A stretch of 64,000 nt of DNA, from contig CAZGCA010000011.1 in the NCBI GenBank assembly GCA_964524145.1, positions 1 through 64,000 of the forward strand, given 5' to 3'. Below, piece by piece: positions 44,992-53,604 of this stretch; within the stretch, counting starts at the first letter, position 1, and every line of letters starts with the position of its first letter. The translations under genes and the position numbers were made by a program. This DNA comes from CAZGCA01 sp964524145. GTDB taxonomy: Bacteria; Hydrogenedentota; CAZGCA01. The notes beneath the pieces are model-generated. The model saw nothing but the letters and a program-made list of their open reading frames with translations. It was not told the origin of the DNA and made no database searches.

Positions 44992-45008
44992 TAAGAAAGG
45001 AGTCGACT

Positions 45009-45392
45009 ATGGGTAGGGAACAAAAGGTGTTGTTGAAGGTCGGGTTGCTTGTCGCGATATGCGCTCTGGCTGCTATCGGCCCGATGAGTGGTGCAAGCGG
45101 TCAACCGGAAGAAGAAGTCGCTGTTGCCGCCGAAACGGGCGGGATAACCGGCTCGGACCTTATTCGCGCGGCAGCGCTTCTGGGAGCTGGTATCGCGATG
45201 GGGTTTGGCGCGATAGGACCGGGCATCGGCGAGGGATATGCCGCCGGTCGGGCCTGTGAAGGCGTTGCCAGGACGCCCGAGAAATCGGGGTTGTTGACCC
45301 GGACGATGCTCATCGGCCAGGCGGTCTCGGAGTCCACAGGCATATACTCGCTTGTGATCGCGTTGCTGCTCATCTTTGTCGTAAGAGCGTAA
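45009..45392 (+). CDS. atpE: ATP synthase subunit c, single hairpin
   Basis: 127 residues. The N-terminus (VLLKVGLLVAICALAAIG) looks like a signal peptide or an extra helix and is followed by a PEEEVAVAAE spacer, then one c hairpin: helix 1 AAALLGAGIAMGFGAIGPG with E75 (GIGEGYAAG), loop ARTPEKSG, and helix 2 GQAVSESTGIYSLVIALLL with E108. The E75/E108 pair corresponds to the two-carboxylate sodium motif described for Fusobacterium nucleatum c-rings, with Ser109 and Thr110 as further ligands. Second, ordinary c gene of the operon, 70 bp after the triple one. Confidence 0.95.
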   Translation: MGREQKVLLKVGLLVAICALAAIGPMSGASGQPEEEVAVAAETGGITGSDLIRAAALLGAGIAMGFGAIGPGIGEGYAAGRACEGVARTPEKSGLLTRTMLIGQAVSESTGIYSLVIALLLIFVVRA

Positions 45393-45467
45393 CGGAAAAC
45401 TCTGTAGCAAAGGGGCAATGTTGCTGCCACTGCGGGCAAACGGCACGTAACAAGGTGCGGCTTACGT

Positions 45468-45887
45468 ATGATTAGTCTAAACTTCACCATGATCATCCAG
45501 GTCGCGAGCTTTCTCTTCCTGATGTTTGTGTTGAAGAGACTGCTCTTCGGGCCGCTCACCAGGATCATGGACAAGCGGGATAGCGACGTCAAGGGTGCAA
45601 ACGAGCGCGCCGGGAGGCTCGAGAAGGAAACGCAGGAAAGCCAACGGGCATACACCCGACAGATACTCGACGCGAAGAGGGAAGGCATCGCGCTCGAGGC
45701 CAACATGGAGAGCGAGGCCATCCTCGATCGAGCACGAATAGTCTCGGACAGACGAGCGGAGCACTCGGAACAGATCCGCAAGCTCAGAGAGGGGCTTGAC
45801 GGACAGATTCAGGCGGAAGAAGCGGAGATCGAGGATCGCGTGCAGTCGTGTGCTGAGGCGATCGTTGAGCGAATAATGAGCGGTTGA
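45468..45887 (+). CDS. atpF: ATP synthase subunit b (b-type stalk, first copy)
   Basis: 139 residues. N-terminal TM helix (MIIQVASFLFLMFVLKRLLF), then a charged coiled-coil (DSDVKGANERAGRLEKETQE) that forms the peripheral stalk. Short for AtpF. Its stop overlaps the next b-type gene start (TTGA region), so the two are translated together, a b/b' pair. Confidence 0.85.
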   Translation: MISLNFTMIIQVASFLFLMFVLKRLLFGPLTRIMDKRDSDVKGANERAGRLEKETQESQRAYTRQILDAKREGIALEANMESEAILDRARIVSDRRAEHSEQIRKLREGLDGQIQAEEAEIEDRVQSCAEAIVERIMSG

Positions 45888-46540
45888 TCGTGATGGCCAT
45901 GTCGAGCGACTATCGAAACGGGAAATTGTGGAAGGCCGCTTTTGTCGTTATGGCGGTGACACTCGCCGCCGCGGTCTTCTGCTTGCATGCGCTTGCCGCT
46001 GGCGAAGCGCATGCGCAGGAGCGTCCCGGTGCAGTCGGCCGAGTTGTGGGCTCGGACGCGTGGCGGGTGGTCTGGACATGGGCCAACTTCCTGCTGATCG
46101 TCGTGGTGGTATACAAGCTGGCTGCCAAGCCGTTGCTCAGGTTCCTCGACCGGAAGATCGAAGACATAAAGAACGCTGTATCGGCGTCACGCAAACGGGA
46201 GGAAGCAGCCCGTGCATCGTTCGATGAGATCGAGGATCGGCTCGCGCACGTCGCGGACGACACGGGACAAATCGGGAAACGCGCAGAATCGATCGGCGAC
46301 GTTGCCCGGAAACGCATTCTCGCAGACGCTGACGCGGTCTGCGAGCGACTCGGCGAGCAGCATGCGCAAGCGACCGAGCGCGAATATGGAGCGGCACGTG
46401 ACTCGGTTCGTAGAAGGGTGTTGGAATCATCTATGAGGCGTGCGGAAACAATGCTCAGGGCACAGTTGAGCGACGAGGAACAGCGGACGCTCATTGACAG
46501 GTTCATCGAGCGGCTGGAGACCATGGAGATAGAAGCGTGA
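45884..46540 (+). CDS. ATP synthase subunit b/b' with N-terminal signal-like extension
   Basis: 218 residues from TTG 45884, or about 213 from ATG 45899. N-terminal signal-like helix (WKAAFVVMAVTLAAAVFCL), then HAQERPG, then a second TM helix (TWANFLLIVVVVYKLAAKPLL), then a long coiled coil (about 75-210). The second peripheral-stalk subunit; the first 35 residues may be cleaved. The stop overlaps the start of atpH. Confidence 0.85.
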   Translation: MIVMAMSSDYRNGKLWKAAFVVMAVTLAAAVFCLHALAAGEAHAQERPGAVGRVVGSDAWRVVWTWANFLLIVVVVYKLAAKPLLRFLDRKIEDIKNAVSASRKREEAARASFDEIEDRLAHVADDTGQIGKRAESIGDVARKRILADADAVCERLGEQHAQATEREYGAARDSVRRRVLESSMRRAETMLRAQLSDEEQRTLIDRFIERLETMEIEA

Positions 46541-47085
46541 TGCGGGATCGGGCGGTGAGCGAACGGTACGCGCGGGCGTTGCTGGAGCTTGTGCCGGACG
46601 ACGGGCAGCTCGACGCGGTTGCGCAACAGCTCGGCGATGCCGCTCAGGCCATCGCCGGAAACGATGAGTTGATGGCCGTGTTGATGAACCGTTCGATCGA
46701 ACCGTCCTCGAGAAGCGCGGTGCTCGATAAGGTGCTCGAAAGGTTTGACGTTCTCGACGTTGTCAAGCGTTTCGTGAGGGTTGTCGACGCCAACGGCCGG
46801 TTGGCGCTGCTGGAGGGCATACCTGATGTGTTCCGCGAGCTGGTTGACGAGAAGCTCAGTCGCGGGCGCGCCCACATTACGACGGCGATACCCCTGGATG
46901 ATGACCGTTGCGAGAGACTGCGCCGGAAACTGTCGGAGCTCATGGACAAGAAGATAGAGATAATCGCCGAGGTAGACCCCGAGATAGTTGGTGGTGTGGT
47001 AGCTCGAATCGGGACGCTCGTGATAGACGGGAGCGTGCGTGGCAGACTCGAACGAATGGCGTTGGAACTCATTGAGGAGAGTTAG
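46537..47085 (+). CDS. atpH: ATP synthase subunit delta
   Basis: 182 residues. It begins SERYARALLELVPDDGQLD and ends with GGVVARIGTLVIDGSVRGRLERM, the AtpH signature. Connects the stalk to the F1 head. Starts at GTG 46537, overlapping the b' gene by four bases. Confidence 0.95.
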   Translation: MMRDRAVSERYARALLELVPDDGQLDAVAQQLGDAAQAIAGNDELMAVLMNRSIEPSSRSAVLDKVLERFDVLDVVKRFVRVVDANGRLALLEGIPDVFRELVDEKLSRGRAHITTAIPLDDDRCERLRRKLSELMDKKIEIIAEVDPEIVGGVVARIGTLVIDGSVRGRLERMALELIEES

Positions 47086-47088
47086 ACT

Positions 47089-48675
47089 GTGAAGATCGAT
47101 CCAACCGAGATCACAGAGATAATCAAGCAGCAGATCGCGGGCTACGACAAAACTGTGGACGTTGACGAAGTCGGCACGGTCATTGAGGCCGGCGACGGTA
47201 TAGCCCGCGTATACGGTCTTCGCAAAGCGATGGCGGGGGAGTTGCTGCGGTTCCCACACGACATCAACGGGATGACGCTCAATCTGGAAAAGGACAACGT
47301 CGGCGCGGCCATACTCGGCGACTATGCACTTATCAAGGAGGGCGACACCGTCCATCGTACGGGCAGGATCTCGGAAACCCCGGTCGGCGAGGCGCTGGTC
47401 GGGCGGGTCGTGAACGCCTTAGGCCAGCCGCTGGACGGCAAGGGCCCGATTCCCACTACAGAGCGACAACCTGTCGAGCGTATAGCGCCGGGAGTCATCG
47501 ATAGGCTCCCGGTGAACAAACCGCTGCAGACCGGGCTGAAAGCCATCGACGCCATGGTGCCTATCGGCCGCGGCCAGCGCGAGCTTATCATCGGCGACCG
47601 TCAGACCGGCAAGACTGCGCTGGCCATAGACACTATCCTCAACCAGGAGGCAGGCGACGTGGTGTGCATCTACGTCGCGATAGGCCAGAAGCGATCAACG
47701 GTCGCCCAGGTTATCAAAACGCTCGAAGAACACAACGCGATGTCCTACACCATCGTCGTCGCGGCGACGGCGAGCGAACCGGCACCGCTCCAGTATCTTG
47801 CACCTTATACCGGATGCGCCATGGGCGAGTTTTTCCGCGATAACGGTCGCGATGCACTCATGATATACGATGATCTGTCGAAACATGCCGTTGCCTACCG
47901 GCAACTCTCGTTGCTGCTGAGACGTCCCCCGGGCCGCGAGGCATATCCCGGGGATGTGTTCTATCTCCACTCGAGGCTGCTCGAACGGGCGGCGCGGCTG
48001 AACGACGAGCAAGGCGGCGGGTCGTTGACGGCGTTGCCCATAATCGAGACGCAGGCGGGCGACGTCTCCGCCTACATACCAACCAACGTCATCTCGATCA
48101 CCGACGGCCAGATATACCTCGAGTCCGACCTGTTCTTCGCGGGTCAACGGCCTGCCATCAACGCGGGGCTCAGCGTGTCGCGCGTCGGCGGTAACGCGCA
48201 AATAAAGGCCATGAAACAGATCGCCGGCACGCTGCGGCTCGATCTCGCCCAGTACAGCGAGCTTTCGGCGTTTGCGCAGTTCGGCAGCGATCTCGACAAG
48301 GCCACACAGGACCAGTTGGCGCGCGGCGAACGTCTGACAGAGATGCTCAAACAGAACCAGTACCAGCCGCTGCCGGTTGACAAGCAGGTATTGATGATCT
48401 ATGCGGCAACAAACGGGTATCTGGACCACTACGAAGTGGGCGACGTGGGGGGGTACGAATCCGAGCTCTACAGGTTTATCGACGCTCAGCACCCCGAGAT
48501 AGGCACCGAGATCATTGAACAGGGCGAGCTCAGCGACGAGCTTAGAAAGAAGATCGACGCCGCCCTCGACGAGTTCAAAGAACACTTTGTTCCTCCCGAA
48601 ACGGCCGCTGAAAAGCTGCCTGAACAACCCGACGAGACTGACGAGGACGACGAGGAACCGGACGAAAAACAGTAA
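47089..48675 (+). CDS. atpA: ATP synthase subunit alpha
   Basis: 528 residues from a GTG. Walker A GDRQTGKTALA, and the alpha-specific PIGRGQRELIIGDRQ and SISVG-like NVISITDGQIYLE blocks. Acidic C-terminus (about 505-528, ETDEDDEEPDEKQ). Non-catalytic nucleotide sites of F1. Three bases after atpH. Confidence 0.98.
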   Translation: MKIDPTEITEIIKQQIAGYDKTVDVDEVGTVIEAGDGIARVYGLRKAMAGELLRFPHDINGMTLNLEKDNVGAAILGDYALIKEGDTVHRTGRISETPVGEALVGRVVNALGQPLDGKGPIPTTERQPVERIAPGVIDRLPVNKPLQTGLKAIDAMVPIGRGQRELIIGDRQTGKTALAIDTILNQEAGDVVCIYVAIGQKRSTVAQVIKTLEEHNAMSYTIVVAATASEPAPLQYLAPYTGCAMGEFFRDNGRDALMIYDDLSKHAVAYRQLSLLLRRPPGREAYPGDVFYLHSRLLERAARLNDEQGGGSLTALPIIETQAGDVSAYIPTNVISITDGQIYLESDLFFAGQRPAINAGLSVSRVGGNAQIKAMKQIAGTLRLDLAQYSELSAFAQFGSDLDKATQDQLARGERLTEMLKQNQYQPLPVDKQVLMIYAATNGYLDHYEVGDVGGYESELYRFIDAQHPEIGTEIIEQGELSDELRKKIDAALDEFKEHFVPPETAAEKLPEQPDETDEDDEEPDEKQ

Positions 48676-48693
48676 GCACTGGTTAGTTGCTAT

Positions 48694-49554
48694 ATGGCTA
48701 CTCTACGTGACATACGACGGCGCATCAACAGCGTAAAGAGCACGCAGCAGATCACCCGCGCCATGAAGATGGTGGCTGCCGCGCGGTTGCGCCACGCGCA
48801 GGAGGCTGTCGAGCAGGCCCGACCGTACGCATACAGGCTGCAATCGGTGGTGAGCTCGCTGGTGTTGCGCGCCGAGAAGGACCTCCATCCGCTGCTCGAC
48901 GTGCGTGAGCCGAAGCGGACAGACCTCGTGGTCGTGACCTCGGACCGCGGATTGTGCGGCGGGTTCAACTCGAACATACTTCGTCACGCTATGGAGTACA
49001 TCAACGCGGAGGCGGGAGGCAAGGAAATATCGTTGACGCTGCTGGGCAGGAAGGCGAGAGAGTTTTTCCGGCGGCGCAGGTTCGTGCCCAACAACGTGCA
49101 CATCGGTATCTCTGAAGACATCACGTACCACTCCGCGAGCATAGTCGTTGACGAGCTTGTTCAGGACTACTCCCAGGAGAAGCGGGACGAGCTTGTCTTC
49201 ATCTACAACGAGTTTAAGTCTGCAATACAACAGAAGGTTGTGGTCGAGAAACTGTTGCCGTTTACCCCCATCGAGCCTGACGAGGATAGGGTTGTCATAG
49301 ACTACCTGTACGAGCCGAGCGAAGGGGCCGTGCTCGACGATCTGCTCGAGAAGCATCTCAGGATCCAGGTCTACAGGATACTGCTCGAATCGTCGGCCAG
49401 CGAACACGGCGCGCGCATGACTGCCATGGACTCAGCCACAAACAACGCAGACGATATGATAGCCACGCTCACCCTGCACTACAACCGTGCGCGCCAGGCG
49501 GCTATCACGAACGAACTCATAGAGATTGTCAGCGGTGCGGAGGCGCTGAAATGA
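48694..49554 (+). CDS. atpG: ATP synthase subunit gamma
   Basis: 286 residues. N-terminus LRDIRRRINSVKSTQQITRA, then VVTSDRGLCGGFNSN, and the C-terminal helix MTAMDSATNNADDMI, all typical of the central shaft AtpG. 18 bp after atpA. Confidence 0.98.
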   Translation: MATLRDIRRRINSVKSTQQITRAMKMVAAARLRHAQEAVEQARPYAYRLQSVVSSLVLRAEKDLHPLLDVREPKRTDLVVVTSDRGLCGGFNSNILRHAMEYINAEAGGKEISLTLLGRKAREFFRRRRFVPNNVHIGISEDITYHSASIVVDELVQDYSQEKRDELVFIYNEFKSAIQQKVVVEKLLPFTPIEPDEDRVVIDYLYEPSEGAVLDDLLEKHLRIQVYRILLESSASEHGARMTAMDSATNNADDMIATLTLHYNRARQAAITNELIEIVSGAEALK

Positions 49555-49608
49555 TCGAACTACCGGGTTGTTATCCAGCAGAACGTTTTGCCAGGAGGGC
49601 GTGCAATA

Positions 49609-51078
49609 ATGGATAGAGGCACCTTAGTGGAAATCATTGGGCCGGTCGTTGACATCTTTTTCCCGAACCAGCTTCCCGCCGTGTACAACGCGATCCGGAT
49701 CGAGCGAAACCAATCGGGGTTTTCCACGGCAGATGGTTCGCTGGTGGTGGAGGTAGCACAGCACCTTGGCGAGAATGTTGTACGGACGGTTGCCATGGGA
49801 CCGACCGACGGCCTTGTCCGAGGTATGGAAGCGCGAGACACAGGCCAGCCGATAACCGTACCTGTGGGGCGCGAAACGTTGGGCCGAATCATGAACGTGA
49901 TAGGCGAGCCGGTTGACGAGATGGGCCCGATAACAACCAAAGACCACTACCCCATTCACCGGCCGGCTCCGGCGCTTGCCGACCTGGATACCTCTGCAGA
50001 GATGCTCGAGACCGGTATCAAGGTTATTGACCTGCTCGAACCCTACGCACGCGGAGGCAAGACGGGACTGTTCGGCGGGGCCGGAGTGGGCAAGACCGTG
50101 CTCATCATGGAGCTTATCCGGAACATCGCCACCGAGCACGGCGGGTTCTCGGTCTTTGCAGGTGTCGGGGAACGAACGCGAGAAGGCAACGACCTGTGGC
50201 TCGAAATGAAAGAGTCCGGTGTGATCGATAAGACGGCCCTTATCTACGGCCAGATGACCGAACCACCGGGAGCCCGGGCCCGGGTAGGTCTCACCGGATT
50301 GACCGTTGCAGAATACTTCCGCGACAAGGAGGGCCAGGACGTGTTGTTGTTTATCGACAACATATTCCGGTTCACACAGGCCGGCTCGGAGGTCTCGGCG
50401 CTGCTAGGCCGGATGCCTTCGGCTGTCGGGTATCAGCCGACGCTGGCCACCGAGATGGGCGAGTTGCAGGAACGTATTACGTCCACCAAGAAAGGGTCGA
50501 TCACGTCGGTTCAGGCGATATACGTGCCCGCCGACGACCTGACCGATCCCGCACCTGCCACCACGTTTGCCCACCTTGACGCAACAACCGTTCTGTCGCG
50601 ACAAATCGTCGGACTGGGAATCTATCCGGCTGTAGACCCGCTCGATTCCACTTCGCGCATACTCGACCCGCGGGTGCTCGGCGAGGAGCATTACCGCACC
50701 GCACGCGCCGTACAGGAGGTGCTCCAGCGATACAAGGAACTCCAGGATATCATTGCCATACTCGGCATGGACGAACTGTCCGAGGAAGACAAGCTCGCGG
50801 TGGCGCGTGCTCGCAAGATACAGCGGTTTCTGTCCCAACCGTTCTTCGTGGCAGAACAGTTCACAGGCATGGCGGGCAAGTACGTCGCGCTTCCCGACAC
50901 CATCAAGGGATTCCAGGGGATTGTCGACGGCAAGCACGATGACGTGCCTGAACAAGCATTCTACATGGTCGGGACGATCGAAGAAGCCCTCGAAAATGCC
51001 AAGAAGCTCAATGCGCAGCCCGAGGAGTCCGAAGGGCAGGAAACGCCAGGCAAGGCTCAAGCCGCCGGGAGCAAGTAG
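49609..51078 (+). CDS. atpD: ATP synthase subunit beta
   Basis: 489 residues from the ATG at 49609 (site CCAGGAGGG); an upstream in-frame TTG at 49588 is not needed. Walker A is GGAGVGKTVLIMELI, with GERTREGNDLW and DELSEEDKLAVARARKIQ. Catalytic F1 subunit. The C-terminal Pro/Gln/Ala-rich tail (about 470-489) is a small extension. Confidence 0.98.
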   Translation: MDRGTLVEIIGPVVDIFFPNQLPAVYNAIRIERNQSGFSTADGSLVVEVAQHLGENVVRTVAMGPTDGLVRGMEARDTGQPITVPVGRETLGRIMNVIGEPVDEMGPITTKDHYPIHRPAPALADLDTSAEMLETGIKVIDLLEPYARGGKTGLFGGAGVGKTVLIMELIRNIATEHGGFSVFAGVGERTREGNDLWLEMKESGVIDKTALIYGQMTEPPGARARVGLTGLTVAEYFRDKEGQDVLLFIDNIFRFTQAGSEVSALLGRMPSAVGYQPTLATEMGELQERITSTKKGSITSVQAIYVPADDLTDPAPATTFAHLDATTVLSRQIVGLGIYPAVDPLDSTSRILDPRVLGEEHYRTARAVQEVLQRYKELQDIIAILGMDELSEEDKLAVARARKIQRFLSQPFFVAEQFTGMAGKYVALPDTIKGFQGIVDGKHDDVPEQAFYMVGTIEEALENAKKLNAQPEESEGQETPGKAQAAGSK

Positions 51079-51081
51079 AAG

Positions 51082-51507
51082 ATGGCCGATGCCCCCCTGT
51101 TGAAGATAGAGGTCGTAGCGCCCGACAAATCTCCGCTGGAATCCGAAGGAACCGCAGTGGTCATCCCGGGTCGCGCCGGTGATTTCGGCGTGCTTCCTGG
51201 ACACACGGAACTGCTCTCCCTGCTTCGCGTCGGTGAGATGATGATCGAAAGTCCCGGCGCGACGATCCATTATGCAGTCAACGGCGGCTACGCCGAGGTC
51301 CGCGACGACAAGGTGCTCGTGCTTACGCAGACAATCGAGCAAGCGGAGGAGATAGACGTCGAGCGGGCAGAACGAGCAAAAGAGAGGGCGGAAACGCGGC
51401 TTGCCGAGCCCTCTCAAGAGGGGATAAACGTTTGGCGCGCTGAGCTGGCCTTGCAGCGTGCGCTCATCAGGCTCCAGGTTGCTTCAAAACACCGGGGTAT
51501 GTACTGA
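51082..51507 (+). CDS. atpC: ATP synthase subunit epsilon
   Basis: 141 residues. The N-terminal beta sandwich (LLKIEVVAPDKSPLESEGTA, then GRAGDFGVLPGHTELL) and C-terminal helices (EEIDVERAERAKERAETRL) are AtpC. End of the operon; the order AtpZ, I, a, c, c, b, b', delta, alpha, gamma, beta, epsilon is complete. Confidence 0.96.
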   Translation: MADAPLLKIEVVAPDKSPLESEGTAVVIPGRAGDFGVLPGHTELLSLLRVGEMMIESPGATIHYAVNGGYAEVRDDKVLVLTQTIEQAEEIDVERAERAKERAETRLAEPSQEGINVWRAELALQRALIRLQVASKHRGMY

Positions 51508-51534
51508 GAACTCCGAGGCTGCATCTCACCACGG

Positions 51535-51564
51535 TTGCGCCCATCTCGAAAATCATGCTATAGT
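51535..51564 (+). promoter_or_regulatory. Putative sigma-70 promoter of the pilB-like gene
   Basis: TTGCGC (51535-51540), 18 bp spacer, TATAGT (51559-51564). Lies before the TTG start at 51622 and argues against starting the gene at 51535. Confidence 0.45.
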
Positions 51565-51621
51565 AGTTGCAGCAAGTGGGGACAAGCGAACACTGTTTTC
51601 ATCGTTAGTTGTGGAGCCGAG

Positions 51622-53571
51622 TTGAGAAAACTTATCGGTCAGTTGCTCATTGGCGCCGGATTCATCTCCGAGAAGGACCTTCACGAAGCGCTCGAGATGC
51701 AGAAACGGCGACGCAAGAAGGTCGGCCAATTGCTTCTCGAGATGGACAGAATCTCCGAGAACGATCTTGGGGTCACGGTTGCCACCCAGGTCGGGTCGCC
51801 GTACGTGGATCTCGACACCACTTCGCTCGAACCCCATGTTATTGGTGCCATATCACAGGAGCTCGCCGAGTCCCACTGCCTGTTGCCGATAGCTGTCGGA
51901 GAGGATTCCATCACTGTCGCAATGGCCAACCCGGCCGACGTCGTCGCCATAGACGATGTCCGGGCGGTGACGGGATTGCATGTCAAACCGGTGGTTGCGG
52001 CGGAATCAGCTATCAGGGAGGCCATCAGCCGATACTACCATCTTGACCGCGAGATAAACTCGCTTATCCGGCATGTTGCCGCCGGCATGGAAGATATCGA
52101 CATACTCGGCCGCGGTAGGGAACAGGAAAACCACGCTGCGGACCTTCGCGATGCGGTCGGCAGTGCGCCGGTTGTGAGGCTTGTGAATATGCTCCTCATG
52201 GATGCCGTCAGGTCGGACGCGAGCGACGTGCATATCGAGTCGGCGGAGAAATCGGTTCAGGTGAGGTACCGGATCGACGGATCGCTCATCGACAAGATGA
52301 CGATACCAAAATATCTCCAGGCCATTGTCATCTCGAGGGTCAAAGTGCTGGCCGATATGGACATCGCCGAGAGGCGCAAACCTCAGGATGGAAGAATCAA
52401 GACGAGCGTTGGCGAGAGGAATGTCGATCTGCGCGTGTCCAGTCTGCCCACCCTTTATGGCGAGAAGATCGTTATCCGGATACTGGACCAATCACGTGGT
52501 GTCAGGCAGCTTGACGATGCCGGTTTCAGCAAGCGGAATCTGACCACGTTACGGAAGCTACTGAGGCGTCCGCAAGGGATGCTGCTGGTCACGGGGCCGA
52601 CGGGCAGCGGCAAGACGACGACTCTGTACGCCGCGCTTACCGAGTTGAAGGATCGGACGAAGAACATTGTTACTGTCGAAGATCCGATCGAGTACGCACT
52701 CAAAGGCATCAATCAAGTCCAGGCAAACGAGAAGGCCGGCGTCACGTTTGCAACCGCGTTGCGGTCCATCCTCCGGCAGGACCCGGACATCGTCATGCTG
52801 GGCGAGATAAGGGATCTCGAGACGGCCGAGATAGCGTTCAGGGCGTCGCTCACCGGCCATCTCGTGCTGAGCACGCTGCACACAAACGATGCCGTATCCG
52901 CCATAACGCGACTGATGGACATCGGCGTCGAGCGGTACCTCATCGCCTCTTCTGTAATAGGTGTGGTCGCCCAACGGCTTGCGAGGATGATATGCGGCTC
53001 GTGCAAGGAGAGATACGAACCGACCGAGGCCGAGAAGTTGATCCTCGATCCCGCGCGACACACGGGCGTGACGTTTTACCGTGGCGGGGGATGCGCCAAA
53101 TGCAATCAGACGGGATACCGAGGCCGGACCGCGATAGGGGAGATTCTCAGCATTGATTCGAGCGTCCGAGACGAGATCTCTGCCGGGGGCGGCGAGAGTA
53201 CGATACTCGAGGTCGCGCGACGTGGCGGCATGAGAAGCATGCGCGAGGACGGGCTCGAGAAGGTTGTACAGGGCATCACAACCCTCGAGGAGGTGATACG
53301 GCTCACGCTCACCTCGGAGGATACGGAGAGCTCGTGTTCCAACTGCAAGCGACCCGTTAAGAGCGAGTTCCAGGTATGTCCGTATTGCCAGGAACAGCTC
53401 GGCCCTCACAGGTGTCACGCGTGCGGCCGAATCGTCAACGATGACTGGTCGCTATGCCCATACTGCCGTGCGGAGTTGAAGCGTGTCCAGCCCGCAACAG
53501 GCTCAGAACCGCCACGAAGCAACCAGGTGTCAGAGGCCGCCGAACAAGGCGCTTCATTCACTATCCCGTAG
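51622..53571 (+). CDS. pilB: Type IV pilus/type II secretion ATPase (PilB/GspE) with C-terminal zinc ribbons
   Basis: 649 residues from a TTG at 51622 (site GTGGAG). The N-terminal MshEN-like domain starts LRKLIGQLLIGAGFISEKDL. Walker A GPTGSGKTTTLYAAL (about 324), Asp box DPIEYALKGINQVQ, Walker B DIVMLGEIRDLETAEIA, His box LSTLHTNDA, tetra-Cys metal site CGSC...CAKC. After the ATPase, residues about 571-619 hold two extra Cys4 ribbons (CSNCKRPV, CPYCQEQL, CHACGRIV, CPYCRAEL), which are not typical of PilB. Drives pilus extension or protein secretion. No other pil genes are in the window. Confidence 0.92.
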   Translation: MRKLIGQLLIGAGFISEKDLHEALEMQKRRRKKVGQLLLEMDRISENDLGVTVATQVGSPYVDLDTTSLEPHVIGAISQELAESHCLLPIAVGEDSITVAMANPADVVAIDDVRAVTGLHVKPVVAAESAIREAISRYYHLDREINSLIRHVAAGMEDIDILGRGREQENHAADLRDAVGSAPVVRLVNMLLMDAVRSDASDVHIESAEKSVQVRYRIDGSLIDKMTIPKYLQAIVISRVKVLADMDIAERRKPQDGRIKTSVGERNVDLRVSSLPTLYGEKIVIRILDQSRGVRQLDDAGFSKRNLTTLRKLLRRPQGMLLVTGPTGSGKTTTLYAALTELKDRTKNIVTVEDPIEYALKGINQVQANEKAGVTFATALRSILRQDPDIVMLGEIRDLETAEIAFRASLTGHLVLSTLHTNDAVSAITRLMDIGVERYLIASSVIGVVAQRLARMICGSCKERYEPTEAEKLILDPARHTGVTFYRGGGCAKCNQTGYRGRTAIGEILSIDSSVRDEISAGGGESTILEVARRGGMRSMREDGLEKVVQGITTLEEVIRLTLTSEDTESSCSNCKRPVKSEFQVCPYCQEQLGPHRCHACGRIVNDDWSLCPYCRAELKRVQPATGSEPPRSNQVSEAAEQGASFTIP

Positions 53572-53604
53572 CATGGTTCAGCCCGCTTTCCCGATACAAC
53601 ACGC

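Noticed and set aside
45910..47355. 481-codon minus-strand frame
   Set aside because: Antisense to atp b', delta and alpha genes.
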